A stretch of DNA of 64,000 nt from Guyanagaster necrorhizus (taxonomy: Eukaryota; Basidiomycota; Agaricomycetes; Agaricales; Physalacriaceae): positions 985,317 through 1,049,316 of the forward strand of contig NW_025064896.1 in assembly GCF_019112545.1 (NCBI RefSeq), in the 5' to 3' direction. Numbering within the stretch: position 1 is the first letter of the stretch; every line of letters begins with the position of its first letter. Below the pieces are notes generated by a model that saw nothing but the letters and a program-made list of their open reading frames with translations, searched no databases and was not told the DNA's origin. This document shows positions 32,726 to 45,500 of the stretch, piece by piece. The position numbers and the translations under genes were made by a program.

Positions 32726-34691
32726 ATGGCGCGAATCCCGGTGAGTATTCTGCCTGTCCTCTCCCTCATTCTATTAACTTTCCTTTTGACAAAGGGATTT
32801 AACAACCGGCCGAAACAAGCGGCGTTACCTATAGACTTCTTGATTGTTGGCGGTGGTATCGCAGGCCTCGCGTGTGCCATAGCCCTACGACGAGTAGGTC
32901 ACCGTGTACTTGTCCTCGAGCAAGATTCAACATTTCCACCGGTTCGTTAAATGTACTCTCGAATTGTTCAAATATACTAAAGATCTCTTGTAGATGTCGG
33001 GTCCATGTCGGATGCCCCCAAACCTCAGCAAAATTCTTTATCATTGGGGTCTCCAAGACGAGTTGAGGAAGATAGGTGTCGTATCTGGAGCTATATATAT
33101 TGGTATTCGTGAGTGTTTCCATGGTATCCTTGTTATTCATCTTATACCATCTCAAGAAAATACCGGAGAGCTACTTGGAACGCACATTTGGGATGAAGAA
33201 GTACTGAGGGAAACCCGAGGGGAGTTTATATTCGGTGCGTTATGACGCCAAACGTATGAACTATCAGCTTTCTCATCCCTTACCTTCCCTAGCTCATGTA
33301 CGCCGATCAATTTTGTCTTTAGTCTCCTATGATCGATCTGACTCAACAACGATAAGATTGGTGACTTGCGACGGCTCTTATACGATACCGCTCTGGCAGT
33401 AGGAGCAAATATTAGATTGGGCTCGCGGGTCAGAACAGTAAACCCCGACGCTCAAACAGTGACCCTAGTCACGGGAGAAGTCCTCAAAGGAGATGTCATT
33501 GTCGGCTGTGATGGGCCCTCCGGCGTAACCAGGCAGGTGTTACTGATAGAACAAGAAGAGGATGAAGATGAGGTGCCGATAAACATGAGCATGTACTGGT
33601 GAGTACTCTCTTTACCTATCGTTTCCTATGCTTCACTAACGCAACGCATTTCAGTACAACGATACCCAAATCTTTAATCATGAAGGATCCTCGACTGAAA
33701 GAGTTATACGACCATAAAATTGTGCGCACCATCCTATTCTGAGGACTTCACGTCGCTCACTGTTCGCAGCCCACAATGTACACGTGGTTTGGCGATAAAC
33801 ATGCTGTGCTTGGAATACCGCTGGTAACGTGCATCAATCTGAATGCGAGCAGTCAATCTAACGCGTCCTAAGGGTGGAAGGAATCCTGAGTTTGGATTGT
33901 GTGCGTATGGTCCGCAGGACAAGTATGAAGGATCCTGGCAAGAACCCGCCCCTCTTGCTGGTCTACGTGGTATGCTTGCATCCAGTGAACCAAGGTAAAC
34001 TCGTTGTCGAGTCGCTATAAGTCTTGCCTTTAATGCAACATCAACCAGGCTGCTCAGACTTAGCAAACTAGCCACAAATACGGCTTGTGTTCACGTGGAT
34101 GGTAAGGCACCTCTTGAAGATTGGGTAGACGGGTTCATGGTCGTCATGGGAGCTGCTGTCCATCCTATGCCCGTAAGCTATCCCTTCTTTATACTAGATC
34201 CTTTATTCATATGCAGCTAGCCCGGATCCATCCAAGAGTGCGCACTAACGGTGGAAGACGGGGCTGTCCTCGCAAAATTATTCTCGCACCTTCACTCTAA
34301 AGACCAGATCAAAAGTTTCTTGTGGGCTTTCCAAGATCTGCGGCAGCCGCGTTGTGCAGCTGTACATAGCAAGGAGGCGGGTATCATCCATTACATGACT
34401 GCCGAACCTGGAGAGTTCCAATGTGCTCGTGACGATATGATGCGGGCGAAACACCAGGCTGGTGTTGGTATCCTTGATGCTACGGGTGATCTCGAAGAGC
34501 CACCGGAATGGGTGGATATCAAGGAGGTATTTGGGTATGACGCGGAGGACGATGCGGATAACTGGTGGGTTGAGTGGGGGCTTTTGAGGGAACGGGCGCG
34601 CAATAACAGTAGCGGCAGTCATATGGGGGAGGTGGCGGGTACGAAGAACCTCTTCAGCGATGTCCACGTCTCGCATGTCATTACTACCTGA
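32726..34691 (+). CDS. FAD-dependent monooxygenase (salicylate-hydroxylase-like) with N-terminal membrane anchor
   Basis: Flavoprotein hydroxylase of the group-A, NAD(P)H-dependent type, substrate unknown. The ATG at 32726 opens a hydrophobic anchor (about residues 6-22), followed by the FAD-binding motif DFLIVGGGIAGLACAIALRR (about residues 37-56). Downstream blocks include MSGPCRMPPNLSKILYHWGL, ETRGEFIF, DLRRLLYDTALAVGANIRLG and the second dinucleotide motif region GDVIVGCDGPSGVTRQ. The third flavin motif reads GAAVHPMPPGSIQECALTVE, where the family norm is GDA-x-H-P-M-x-P followed by QG. The usual Asp is Ala and the usual Gly after Gln is Glu. About nine exons join in frame and no stop interrupts them. 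The TGA is at 34689-34691. It is a good member of the family by overall layout, but the changed flavin contacts raise doubt about activity. Confidence 0.85.
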
Positions 34692-35336
34692 GCATTTTGT
34701 GGTTCGACTATCACTTTTTTTTTTAGATTGTATACCAGGGTCCCTGGTCGCGCGGAGGGATCACCATCTCGAACGGCCTTTCGAAGGATGTACATTTCTT
34801 TCGCTGTATACTACCACATTCATCTACGTCGATTTTATGGGATTCCTGGCTGTTCATACCAGCCACTTGTAGACTTCGAATTCAGCACAGGTTTTTTCTC
34901 AGCGCTTACGGAAGGGCTCGGATCTGCTCCATACTCCTAAGAGATCAGCGATCATCATTACTTATACGTATCAGAAATCCATATGATGTGTTGCTAGGCG
35001 TTGAAGCCTTTTTAGGAAAGCCACATATTTCCAGGGCACCTTATGGCACATCCCGGTTCGAGACAATATATTGCACGTATGCAATTACTATCTAAGGACG
35101 ACTTGGAGACCTTATTCGCGTACTAAACGTCAAGCCTCGACTAGGGTAGACTGAAGCCAGCACCAGGACCACGAGCAGCGCGCGGCTGTACGAGTTTGAT
35201 TGCATTTACAAATATAATCGAAAGAGCTATCCGCCATCAACCGGGTAGGATGATCCTGAACAATCAGAACCTCATTTCTCAAACTCATTCAAAACAAAAT
35301 GCGTATTCAAAAAGTCCGTCTTGTCCACGTCCCAGT
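34692..35336. other. Intergenic region between convergent genes
   Basis: The 3' flanks of the FAD monooxygenase and the carboxylesterase. No coding frame of note. Confidence 0.5.
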
Positions 35337-37648
35337 CTAAGGAAAAGCCTTAGCCTTTTCGAGGAGTGACATTAACAACGATGGCATACCATCCGGAATC
35401 ATGGTGATGTTGTCTCGCAGGAGCTGCAAGACATTTTTTGACGTCGGTACATACCGATCCCAGGCACCTGTCAAGGGCCGTAAGCACCCCAAGTTCGATA
35501 GTTTGGAAACACGCTCGCTCACTTCCGGGATTGAGATCCCAAATAAAATTGACATAAAAGTCTAGCATTTGATTGGCGAACTCATCCTCCACGTCCGTGG
35601 GTACGGGTCCGAAAAGCAAGGACAATTCCGATCCATGAGACACTTGGTTTCCGAGCCGTTCAGTATTTGGATGTGAGGAGAAACAATATTACTAACCGCC
35701 AAATTCCGGATTGTTCCCTGGTATGAACTCTCTGAAGTAATAAGCATACATCGGCTGCAATGAACTCGCGTGCTCAAAAAATAATCTCCTTGGGGACAAG
35801 AACATTTCATCGGTATACCACGCCTCCGCTCTGTCAAAAAGAGAGTCTCCTGTGTTGAATGGCGCTCCGAGGGAAGAATCATTCGCCGGCCATAGTTGGT
35901 GGAACTTGGCGAACAGATTTGGGGTGAGAGTGCTGTTGTCAATAACAAGATGATTCACGAAATTGTCAAAAGCTGCATCTTCCTCGCTGGGGGGAACATC
36001 GAGGCCGAGTAAGCTCGTGCTGAAAACGGTTCCTTCGTTCACCTGAGAGAAGTATAAGGAGGGACTCAAAAGCCGATTTCACGCTATACTTACATTTGTA
36101 CCACCAACGTAAGGTAGATGTAGGAAGTCGCCCCTTTCAATCCTAGCTGAGGCTCGCTCTGGCACAAAACTACCTGGAGGGCCGACGGAGGGTTGCCATA
36201 ATTGGTCATTGAGCGTATTGTCAATCAGCGTGTTACTGATATCGATCAAAGTCTGATAAGAGAAGATATTAAATATTGTATATATGCACATAGGGCCGAA
36301 AAACCCAGTCACCTCGAAAGGAACATTCCTTAGACAGTCTACCGATCCTGGACCGACGGCACAACCCGTCTGCATGAGCAATCTGTCAAATGGTTTCCCT
36401 GGCTTGTCATATGTGCTGGCATTGGGGGAGTTTTTGCTGTAACGTTTGAGAATGAGAGAGTTACACAGGGAAATCATGAAAATAACGTTAACGAACAAGG
36501 GTCCCGTTGATGAGTCCGTGATTCCAGCACGGAAGAGCGTGAGAGAGGCAGGGAATACAAAGTGGGCTTCGACACTTCCGGCACCAGCGGACTAGGGAGG
36601 AGAATCGACCCTCGTGACTCATTTGAAGAAGGGCTCAGCTCAGCGTACCTGTCCCCAAATTGTGACCTGTTCATAATCCCCGTGATGTCAAATGAAATGC
36701 AAGTAGGTATTAAAGACGGGGATCATGAGACTTGCCTTGGCTGGATCACCGCCGAATGCGCGTATATTTTCTTGAACAAATGTCAGAGCTTGTCGTTGAT
36801 CCAACAAACCCGCGTTGAGGTCCCCCGGAGGAACGTTGGCGCTGGAGAGCTTTCTCGCCTCTCAGGATCTGTCAGTCATATTGGCAGAAACGTCTGACGT
36901 ACAAAGCCAAAAGTGTTGAGGCGGTAATTGCTGGGTAACAATAAGCTGCTGGCGTGCGAGAGTAACACGGTTTGGGTACTAACGTAGAGACGAACACAAT
37001 GGGCTTTCCGATTTCGATACTTCGGTTCAGAATACCTGGAACTACCTTAGACACTGGATATGAGCCATTGCGAGTCACGTACGGGTAGGGTCATAAGAAG
37101 GACTTGATGCTGCGCTAAGTAGATTTTTTTCTATATGTGGCGTAGGTCACAAGGACAAGTAGACACACCCAGTAGTATATTGGCCGCCCTAAATACAAGC
37201 CATGAATAACAACAATACAAGCGAGGTGATCCTAGACGCACATGAATCCAAAACAAAACCGGAAGGCCCTCATTACTACTCACCCCCTCTGGTCTCCAGA
37301 TCTACCGGTACGGTTCATCCCAGAATCACGATCATAGCGATCGAAACCACGCACATTGAGAAAAAGACAGTCCTCGCTAATACTGGCACCAAGATCACCG
37401 GGGGGTTGGGGACAAGCATTCCCAAAGGTCGTGGCATCGTGTTGGACTCCGGAGGAATTCGTAGAAACAGGGACCGGAGCTTTGAACCTTAGGCCGCCTA
37501 CCGGCGGAAGAGCAAACGGTATCCCCAGCCATTGATCCAAGCCATTGATGGTTTGTCCCGTGAAAGTACCAGAAGGGAGTTGTACGTCAAGAGAGGAGCG
37601 TACTGGGCCAGCAGCGAGCAGAACCCCGAGTATCAAGGGTGCAATCAT
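35337..37648 (-). CDS. Secreted type-B carboxylesterase/lipase
   Basis: Alpha/beta-hydrolase esterase, secreted. The ATG at 37648 gives a signal peptide ([19 protein letters not shown]), then the family start [20 protein letters not shown]. The conserved blocks [25 protein letters not shown] and [11 protein letters not shown] follow. After several introns come [38 protein letters not shown], and AFGGDPAK joined to [17 protein letters not shown]. The catalytic Ser lies in GQSAG near 36590. A likely catalytic His is in [13 protein letters not shown] candidate acidic residue is Glu in VNEGT. The last exon ends with [14 protein letters not shown] and TAG at 35337-35339. The intron at 36667-36735 starts with GC. 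A 47-nt intron near 37030-37080 must be removed to keep the frame. About 550 residues, normal for the family. It looks intact. Confidence 0.88.
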
Positions 37649-37942
37649 GATGGCACAGTGGTAAGAAATATTTTAGAGAAGTTATATACTGCGGTTAATG
37701 GGAAAACATTGGACGCTATGAGAGCGTAGCTCCTCAAAATAGATGGTGTACTGTGTGGAAGCGGCCTTCCTCCAGATGGTGTGGGAGCAGCAGATATTAA
37801 TGGCACAAGGATGAGTCAGCTGCGTCGAAATAGATTTTCAGAAGGCGTAAAAAGTCCCTAAGGAAGCCTGTAGACATTCTAAACGTCAGCAGGGGACGGT
37901 GAACTCAGGGAAAACACGTACGTGGCGAACGCGTGACCCCAT

Positions 37943-37954
37943 CACGTGCACGTG
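37943..37954. promoter_or_regulatory. Two adjoining CACGTG boxes
   Basis: The sequence CACGTGCACGTG holds two perfect palindromic E-boxes back to back, about 295 bp upstream of the carboxylesterase start at 37648. CACGTG is the core target of basic helix-loop-helix factors in fungi (Pho4, Cbf1 and SREBP-type proteins). That it controls the carboxylesterase is inference from position. Confidence 0.4.
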
Positions 37955-38010
37955 TTACACCGTGCTTTGGTCACGCTCGCAGGGGATGACTCATGTTTGA
38001 CGGAGAGGTC

Positions 38011-38031
38011 CAGACTCCAGACTCCAGACTC
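38011..38031. repeat. Three tandem CAGACTC units
   Basis: Three perfect head-to-tail 7-bp units about 57 bp beyond the CACGTG pair. Function unknown; it may be a chance microsatellite. Confidence 0.6.
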
Positions 38032-38390
38032 GCTGCACTATTGATAAGTAGGTCTGGGCTAAAGCTAAATCAAACAGACGATGAAAGGAACGTGGTATTA
38101 AAAGAATGCAAATGTAATAAAGATTACTTGTTATAAAAAAGAGGGCAGGGTATCCTCAACCATTACGATTAAAGAGGAAGGCAAATTTTTTAATCAGATT
38201 ATGATTAAAGCGATGAGGTGGTGCGGATAAAAGGAGATACACAAGGTAAGCAACAGGCCCGTGAGCAGTCGTCGATGATAATGATTCCGTTCCATGCAAA
38301 AAGATTCTGATGTGATTATAACTATACAATGCCGTGATGAGATGCCATGCGAATTCTGACCAGAAAAAAAAGGTCTGCTGCCGGAGAAGA

Positions 38391-39251
38391 CTATGGATCA
38401 TCAACCATTAATAATAGCGATGATGACTGAGCTAATGCCAGGGGAGAGCGTCTACGCTGCTCGGCACTGTTCCTTGTTGGGCGGACTACGGTGCGATCCT
38501 TTCGCCGAAGGGTCGCTGCAGCGACAAGCTGCGACGGCGAAAGGACATTTTCGTGCTCTTCATTCCTTGACGAGTACCCACGCTCGATGAGATACGCCCC
38601 GAGCCGCTCTGAAAGCACCCTGTCCTGCGCATCGAGGTCTCCCTGACCATCGACGTCCATTCGCGTCTGCAAACTGACATTGACACTCCTCCATACGACG
38701 GCGAGAAACCGGAGGTCGGAGTGTTTGCCTTTGAAGCGTTTTGGTGGGGGAGTAACATGAGATGCTGGTGATAAGAGAGCGTGGTGGCGAGTAGAGGGGG
38801 CTTTGCGACGGCGTGATTGAGAATCCCGGCGTACGCGTTCGTTGGAGCGAGGCGTCGTCGCTTGCATAGACCGTCGACGAACCTTGACCCCAACCTCGGG
38901 CCGAGGCTCAAGCTCGCAGTCAGAGTCGGAGGTGGCGGTGGTGGTGGGGAAGGGGATGAAGTTGACATCAGACGACGAACTGTAAACACAATACGACTCG
39001 GAACAATTAATGGTAACATTTTCGAGCGAGATCGTGCACGTGGGAGCAGACTTTCTCGAGCTCGAGCAAGAAGGAGAAGATGATAATAAAGATGACAAAC
39101 GGCTGGGGCGCTTGCACGAAGAAGTGAAAAGGGTAAGTTTTCGCTTGTTAGAGGGCGGCTGCATGCTGGCAGAGTGTGAATCAGAGGTGCTGGGAACTGG
39201 AAACATGATGAAGATTGATTGCAGGGACCTTTGAAAAGGGATTCTTGACAA
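38391..39251 (-). CDS. Basic Ser/Arg-rich hypothetical protein
   Basis: A 286-codon uninterrupted frame. The N-terminal half is Ser-rich and disordered with basic patches. The middle has KVRRRSMQATTPRSNERVRR and PPPKRFKGKHSDLRFLAVVW. The C-terminal half contains a helix-like, more ordered segment (DRVLSERLGAYLIERGYSSR; LSPSQLVAAATLRRKDRTVV). The first ATG is at 39251; a second in-frame ATG fifteen codons later (MFPVPSTS) is a good alternative. A nuclear protein is likely from the basic clusters and SP/TP sites. I do not recognise a family. The long open frame and ordered C-terminus support a real gene, unusually without introns for this window. Confidence 0.55.
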   Translation of the reverse strand: MSRIPFQRSLQSIFIMFPVPSTSDSHSASMQPPSNKRKLTLFTSSCKRPSRLSSLLSSSPSCSSSRKSAPTCTISLENVTINCSESYCVYSSSSDVNFIPFPTTTATSDSDCELEPRPEVGVKVRRRSMQATTPRSNERVRRDSQSRRRKAPSTRHHALLSPASHVTPPPKRFKGKHSDLRFLAVVWRSVNVSLQTRMDVDGQGDLDAQDRVLSERLGAYLIERGYSSRNEEHENVLSPSQLVAAATLRRKDRTVVRPTRNSAEQRRRSPLALAQSSSLLLMVDDP

Positions 39252-42200
39252 TTAGCCTAGGGTGAACGATTAGGCGACAATCACGGGCACTACCACCGAT
39301 GAAATGCAGCTGTGCGAACGACGACGGCGGCGGTGGCGACCACAGCGAGAGCGGGCTGGGCAATGGCGGGAACAGCGACGGCGGCGGTGACGTCTGCTGG
39401 CAAATCCAACGATGGTGGAGGCTGATGTATGTAAAACATCATCAAGATTAGGGTCCCGCGTCTTATACACTTTCGGAAAATCACGTGATATCCCCGTCCT
39501 CACGCGTTCAACGTGTTCCGATCAATTCCAAAGTTCCATTCACTTGTCCTCACGACATTCGGATCTCTCGACCATTCGTGTGGGGCACCTTGTCCGCTGC
39601 TTAACTGCGATACCTTCTATTCATTCAAGCGTCTTCTTTTGGGCTTGTTGATCATAAAGTACAATCGATTACATGATGGCGACGACGGTCCGATTTTTAC
39701 TTTGGGCCGGTTCGACGGAAGCGGGTTCTGGTGCACAGATACGAATCCCACCGCACTCTTCAGCTGACCGTAGAAGGATTAGCTCTGAGGCGAACAAAAT
39801 AGTCCCGCGGACGCTCTTAATTTAATTACATTGCCTACAGATCCGAACAGATCCCTTGACCCGCATGTCGGTGGGCATGAGATCATGGGTGGTGTTCTGG
39901 GGCATTGAGAGAGAGCGACATGCAGTTAATGATGATATAGGTACATAGATAGGTACGGATGGGTGCCTGTACTGATAACTGAATTAGAATTAGCCCGGCC
40001 GTCTTTGTTTTTTCACGCGCACAACTAGTGTTCTTATCATCGAATGACTCTATTTGTCCAGAGCGATGGAAAAAATACGGTGATTATACAATTTAGCCTT
40101 GTTCATGAATTGGGTTGATATAATAGTACAAGTACCCTCTCGAAGCAAGATATGAAAATAGAACCAAGGATTATGACAGGATCATTCAAGACAGTAACCA
40201 TCGCTGCATGATTCCGCGGTTAGGCTGAATTTGACCGCCGACATCAGTGAGGATACATATAGGACATGCAGACTGCAGGTCAGTTCCGTCGATGCCCGGC
40301 TTTACATTGCTGTCTCAGTGTGCTGTGAAGACGAACGGCAGGCATGATGGGCGCTCAACAGGCAAAACCCAGATGTGACAAGATTCCGTACTGTTTCGGG
40401 CCAAAGCACAGCCCGACGCCAAAGCCTGCATGACAGTGTACAGAAAGAAGTCGTATCTCGTAAAACAATGAAATGGTCGCAGAAGCTTACTGTCGACGTT
40501 GACAACCGCCAAAGGCCATATACACGTGTAGTCGTGGGGGACGACAGTCGCTCTGCTCCGGTCTTCCACTGCTACCGTTGGGCTACAAATGGACCAGAAT
40601 CGCTCCCGGCACCACGACCTGAGCTAACGCCCTGACCCTGATCATGAGTTGCACCCGCTGCTGATTCCAGACCGAGATCCCGACCCGGTGTGTTTGAACC
40701 TGAATCTGATCCGTTATCATTCCATGAACCAGAACGTGGACGAGAGCTTGTACCGTCGTCGGAGGACCCGACACGAGGTGGGACGCTGAGCACGTTGTAA
40801 GACCAGACAGACTAGAAGAGTCTCGCCGGTCCACGCATTGAGTACAGCTTGAAGCTTGGAGCTAGAAACACGGGTTTCAAAGACAGGCTGATTATCAAGT
40901 GGGCATGTAGGGTATGCACGCTATCCATTACGAGTCAAATACGAGTTGGAGAGAACGTGCACGACAACTCGGCAAGACAAATTCGAACAAGATACAACAT
41001 ACCGAAAGAGGATGGATGCAGGATCTCCTGAGACATGATATACCAGACAGTCAACATAGCGACCTTGTAATCGCTTTAGGAGAGGAGGCCTCAAGAACTG
41101 GGGAAAGAGGCCTGCGTGGAGATTGCCGGAATCGGAGGTCGGTAATGATCCCCGGATCTTCGAATCTACTACGCTTGTTACCGTTTAAGAGGATTACCCC
41201 AGTAACATTCCTTGTGTGGTCTGGCATAACAGATGAAACGATGGGAGAAGGCCTAGAGATCTCCCTATCCTGGCGGGCTGATTGAAGAAAAGTTGAGCTA
41301 AAGGTGCGGAATTGATATAATCTCCGGGACCGTCGATCGATGGGCCTGTGGATCCTGAAAGTCTTTACGTGTGCTTAGTAGGATTCAAGCAAGCTTCGGT
41401 TAATAAGTACTGCACCTGTGACAATATCCTTTGATGAAGAGACAAGCGTCAGAAGAAGTGTGAAACAGGTGACCCATGCTCTATGTAAAGGCCGTAGCAG
41501 GCGCTGCCCGCAGTTCATCACATTAGTTCGAAGATGAAGAGTTGGAACATGGAGCGGCGGTTGTTTGATTCGACTGGTGACCAGGGCAGTGCCAAAGCGA
41601 AGCACTGCCACATTCTGGCCCTTTTCTGCCCCCCCCCCTCCCCTGCACTGTTCATTGCGAACTCCATGGGGATCGAACGGTGTACGCGTAAATCCGTTCT
41701 CACAGCAAATGAAAGAACTTCGCTGTCTTTTGTTCTATCTGTAGCCTGCGAAGAGTTGAAGCATCCGAACCGGCTGCTTCGGACTATAGATCGTAGCGGC
41801 CTGGTCCTTGGGATTTCGGAAGAATTGTCTTTTCTGTTCTCCCCTCACTCTAATAGCGGCATCTCGAAGACAAACGGCAGCAAACTAGCTTCCGCAGAGT
41901 GCTTACGGACAAGTGACGGTTTTGTTGGAACCCATCTAGTACTAATGTGAGCTTCTAGCGTGCATACATTCCTGGGCGCCACCGTGTTTCTAATTTCTCT
42001 TCAACCCTCGTGATCACTGCACTCGGCGTCTCTGTTGTCGATACACTTGCATAACACGATGCCTGTTTCGATTCCATCTGCAACGGCGAAGATGGCCATC
42101 ATTTGAGACTCTCTTTCGGACTGAAGAAATCGAGGGATTATTTAAATTGTAGTCAGGTATGTCAGCTACAGGTAGCTTGTGTAAATACCGGCCAAGTTCC

Positions 42201-42582
42201 AATCCATTAACCGTACTTTTCTGTACGGAGTACTATCTCGCGGTTTTACGGTCCGGCTCAAACTGCCGGCGGCTTCCGTCTGCCAGATTGATTTTCCCCT
42301 TCATTCTCAACCACCACTGATAACCTGCTGCTACTTTACGTTGTCTTTACCGTCTGGGATACCTTCGTATATTATTTTCTGTACGTACCGGTCTCATGCA
42401 AGTTTACTTACGTTCTAATTCGCAACTCAAAAGTTTGCCTTCCGTCGCGGCCGGCTCCATAATGTTGGAAATTAGGCAAGATAGAGAAATGATGGAATAG
42501 CGAATCAGAATCACGACGATAACTACAAGGACTTTTTACCAGCCAGGTAAGTCTTCCTTATCTCTAATTCTTGAAATCCAAC
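39252..42582. other. Long region without a recognisable gene
   Basis: About 3.3 kb. Frames at 40572-40793 (minus), 40914-41285 (plus) and 41534-41950 (plus) are short, show no domain and have no splice-linked neighbours. The first is a Gly/Ser/Asp-rich low-complexity stretch. The final 100 bases hold the leader of the hydantoinase gene, including a possible 5' donor-like GTAAGT at 42547. Confidence 0.45.
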
Positions 42583-45500
42583 ATGAGCAAAGGTTTTCGG
42601 ATCGGCGTCGACGTCGGGGGAACGAATACAGATGGTGTTCTTCTCGACCCGTTAGCCAACGCTACTTCCAATCGAGGGATTCTTGCTTGGTAGTATCCTT
42701 TGGTTTAGGCTATTTGCTTTATGCTGATCATTGTGTCTCAGGAATAAACACCCCACGACGCCCAATCCCAGCCAAGGTATCGAGAATGTCATCACGACTC
42801 TTCTGCGCGATGCAAAAGTGGACGTTAATAGTGTGGCCAGTGTCACTATTGGTACAACAGTACGCCAATCTGCTCCTCTGCTTTCGGATATCTAACCGCC
42901 CGTCATTTGTAGCATTTCATTAATGCTGTAGTGGAGAAAGACCAAAACCGCCTGAAACCTGTCGCTGTCATCCGTCTGTGCGGTCCATTCTCACGAGATG
43001 TGCCGCCGGGTATAGATTGGCCTCCGGATCTGCGGGACATGATATGCACGTATTGCGGCTTCGTTGATGGTGGACTCGAACTTGATGGTCAGCTCATCTG
43101 CGGTATCAAAGAGATCCAGATTGCCGAAGAATGTGCAAAGATCAAGCAAAAGCACATCAAGTCGATCGTAATTAACGGCATTTTCTCACCCTTGGATATG
43201 ATTGAGAACCAGGAGGAAACAGTCCGTGACTGGGTGAAGAAATATTATCCAGAAGCGGATGTTGTCTTGTCTAAAGAAGGTTCGTTTGATTATTAGATTG
43301 TAATCATAATTTGAATATTGCGTTTCTAGTCGCAAACCTCGGATACTTGGAGCGAGAGAATGCGGCCATCCTCAATGCTTCGATCCTCTCTTTTGCGCGA
43401 AAAACTATCTTGTCATTCCAAAAAGCGATTCACAGACTCAATCTCCACTGTCCTGTTTTCATCACTCAGAATGATGGCACGATCCTGCCCGCACCTCTTG
43501 CAGCCAGATTACCCATCCGTACCTTTTCTAGCGGTCCTACCAACTCAATGTGTGGCGCAGCTTTCCTTCTTCAGGGCCGTCATCACAAAGAAAGCATGCT
43601 GGTCGTTGATATTGGAGGTACCACCACTGATTGTGGCATGCTTCTTCCGAGCGGCCTCCCTCGGCAAGCCGCTTCAGTGACAGAGGTGTCTGGCGTAAGA
43701 TTGAACTTTTCCTGCCCGGACGTGAAGAGGTCCGTCTAGTTTCTATTTCTTACTGCTTTATCATCAAATACGCAGTTTGCAGTATCGGTCTTGGCGGTGG
43801 TTCTATCGTCCGCAAGTCGGCCACATCCTCCCCGTTGACCATCGGTCCTGATTCTGTTGGTCATCGTATCCAACAGGAAGCTCTTGTCTTTGGTGGTAAG
43901 GTCCGTACGGCCACGGATTACGCGGTCGCTTCACAAAACCTTATCACGATTGGGGATGCCGCCTTGTCTCTCCGAGTGCTTGATACAGACGAGGTAAAGG
44001 AGTATCAAGTCGTTATTAAGAGCATGCTGGAGCGAATCATTGACACGATGAAGACGAGCGCTGAAGACATTCCCGTACTTCTCGTTGGTGGAGGTGCCAT
44101 TCTTGCTCCCGATAAACTTGATGGTGCGAGTACTGTGGAGAAACCAGAGTATGCTGCCGTAGCCAACGCCATTGGTGCAGGTTAGCTCTCTGATATTTTG
44201 GCTATAGCCTAAAATTTATTCATGTTGTCCTCCTCCAGCTATTGCGAGGGTTTCGGGAGTTGTTGACACCGTTGTGAGCACTTTAGACAAGTCAAGCCAC
44301 GCTGTAATGGAGGAGGTGTCCAAAGCTGCCATCGAGAGAGCTGTTGCCAGTGGTTCTCTTCGAGAAACGGTCAGCATTGCAGAAATAGACGATATCCCGC
44401 TCCCGGTACGCTGCTTCTTGTTTAGAGTGTGGAATTGTATCGTTAATACGTTCTGATAGTACATAGCAAATAAATCCCGAATTATCGTCAAAGCCATTGG
44501 CGACTTCGACTTCTCCGTCACTTCTAAGAGCACATCCCTTTCTCTGATGGACGATGACGACGACGACGGTGAAGACACTATTGCGGACAAAAAACCTCTC
44601 CGAGGCGGCTCTTCCGTCCAAGCTATAACGGCAGCTGAAATAATAGCATACAAACCAACGGTGACCTCTTCAAGAGAGTGGATTATATCCGAGGTTGATC
44701 TGGAGTGGATATCGATTGGATGTTATATCTTGGGCACTGGCGGTGGTGGGACCCCATATCCTCACTTTATTAAGTGTCGGGAGCTGCTGAGGAAGGGAGC
44801 CGTGATGAGGGTCACATCGCCGGATGACTTGCCGGATGATGCAGTGGTTGCTACTGGAGGGGGGAAGGGTAGCCCAGCTGTTGGCATTGAGAAGTTATCT
44901 GGAGATGAGTGTGTCTTTTTTTCTAATTTTCACTGTCACCCCTCACTGATGATTGGGGTAGAATGATGCAATCCCAGAGGGTGTTGTATGCTCAAGTTGG
45001 ATATCAACCTACCGTTACCATTGCGCTGGAAATTGGAGGTGGGAATGGATTACAAGGTATGGGTACTTGTGTATCATGTCATCAAGTCTTCATCGTTGTT
45101 TTTCTGCAGGTCTGTTTTTGGGCGCCTCTTGCAATATGAATCTCCCCACGGTTGACGGCGACTGGATGGGGCGTGCATATCCAGTCGGGTGGCAGATTAC
45201 ACCTGTTGTATGGGGAGGTGACAAACCGCAATTTATCCCACAAGTAATTTGTGATGGCAACGGAAACACTATGGTAACCTTATTCCATGCTTACGTCTTT
45301 CTATTTACGGTTTTTAAGCCTGTTTATTAGATTTTCCTCGAGGGTACAACGGAGAAATTGGTTGAACGCGCTTTTCGCGCTGCACTCTCTGAGATGGGCA
45401 GTCACGTTGCCTGTGCTAGAGGGCCTATCACTGGAGCAAAGACCAAAGCATTCGCTGTCCAACACACGATCTCCCTTTCGTGGCGAATAGGACGCGCAGT

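Larger units (their letters stand above)
37649..38390. other. Intergenic region with short repeats and CACGTG boxes
   Basis: This region lies upstream of the carboxylesterase and downstream of the basic protein gene. It contains two adjoining CACGTG boxes at 37943-37954 and three perfect 7-bp copies of CAGACTC at 38011-38031. No gene is visible. Confidence 0.5.

Noticed and set aside
37030..37085. Apparent frame break in the carboxylesterase near SSPSYDPTR
   Set aside because: Removing a short intron with donor GTACGT and acceptor TTCCAG joins DPTR to [11 protein letters not shown] in frame, so no break is needed.
39252..42582. A transposon or other mobile element in the long gene-free stretch
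   Set aside because: No terminal repeats, target-site duplications, or reverse transcriptase or transposase motifs were seen by eye on either strand.
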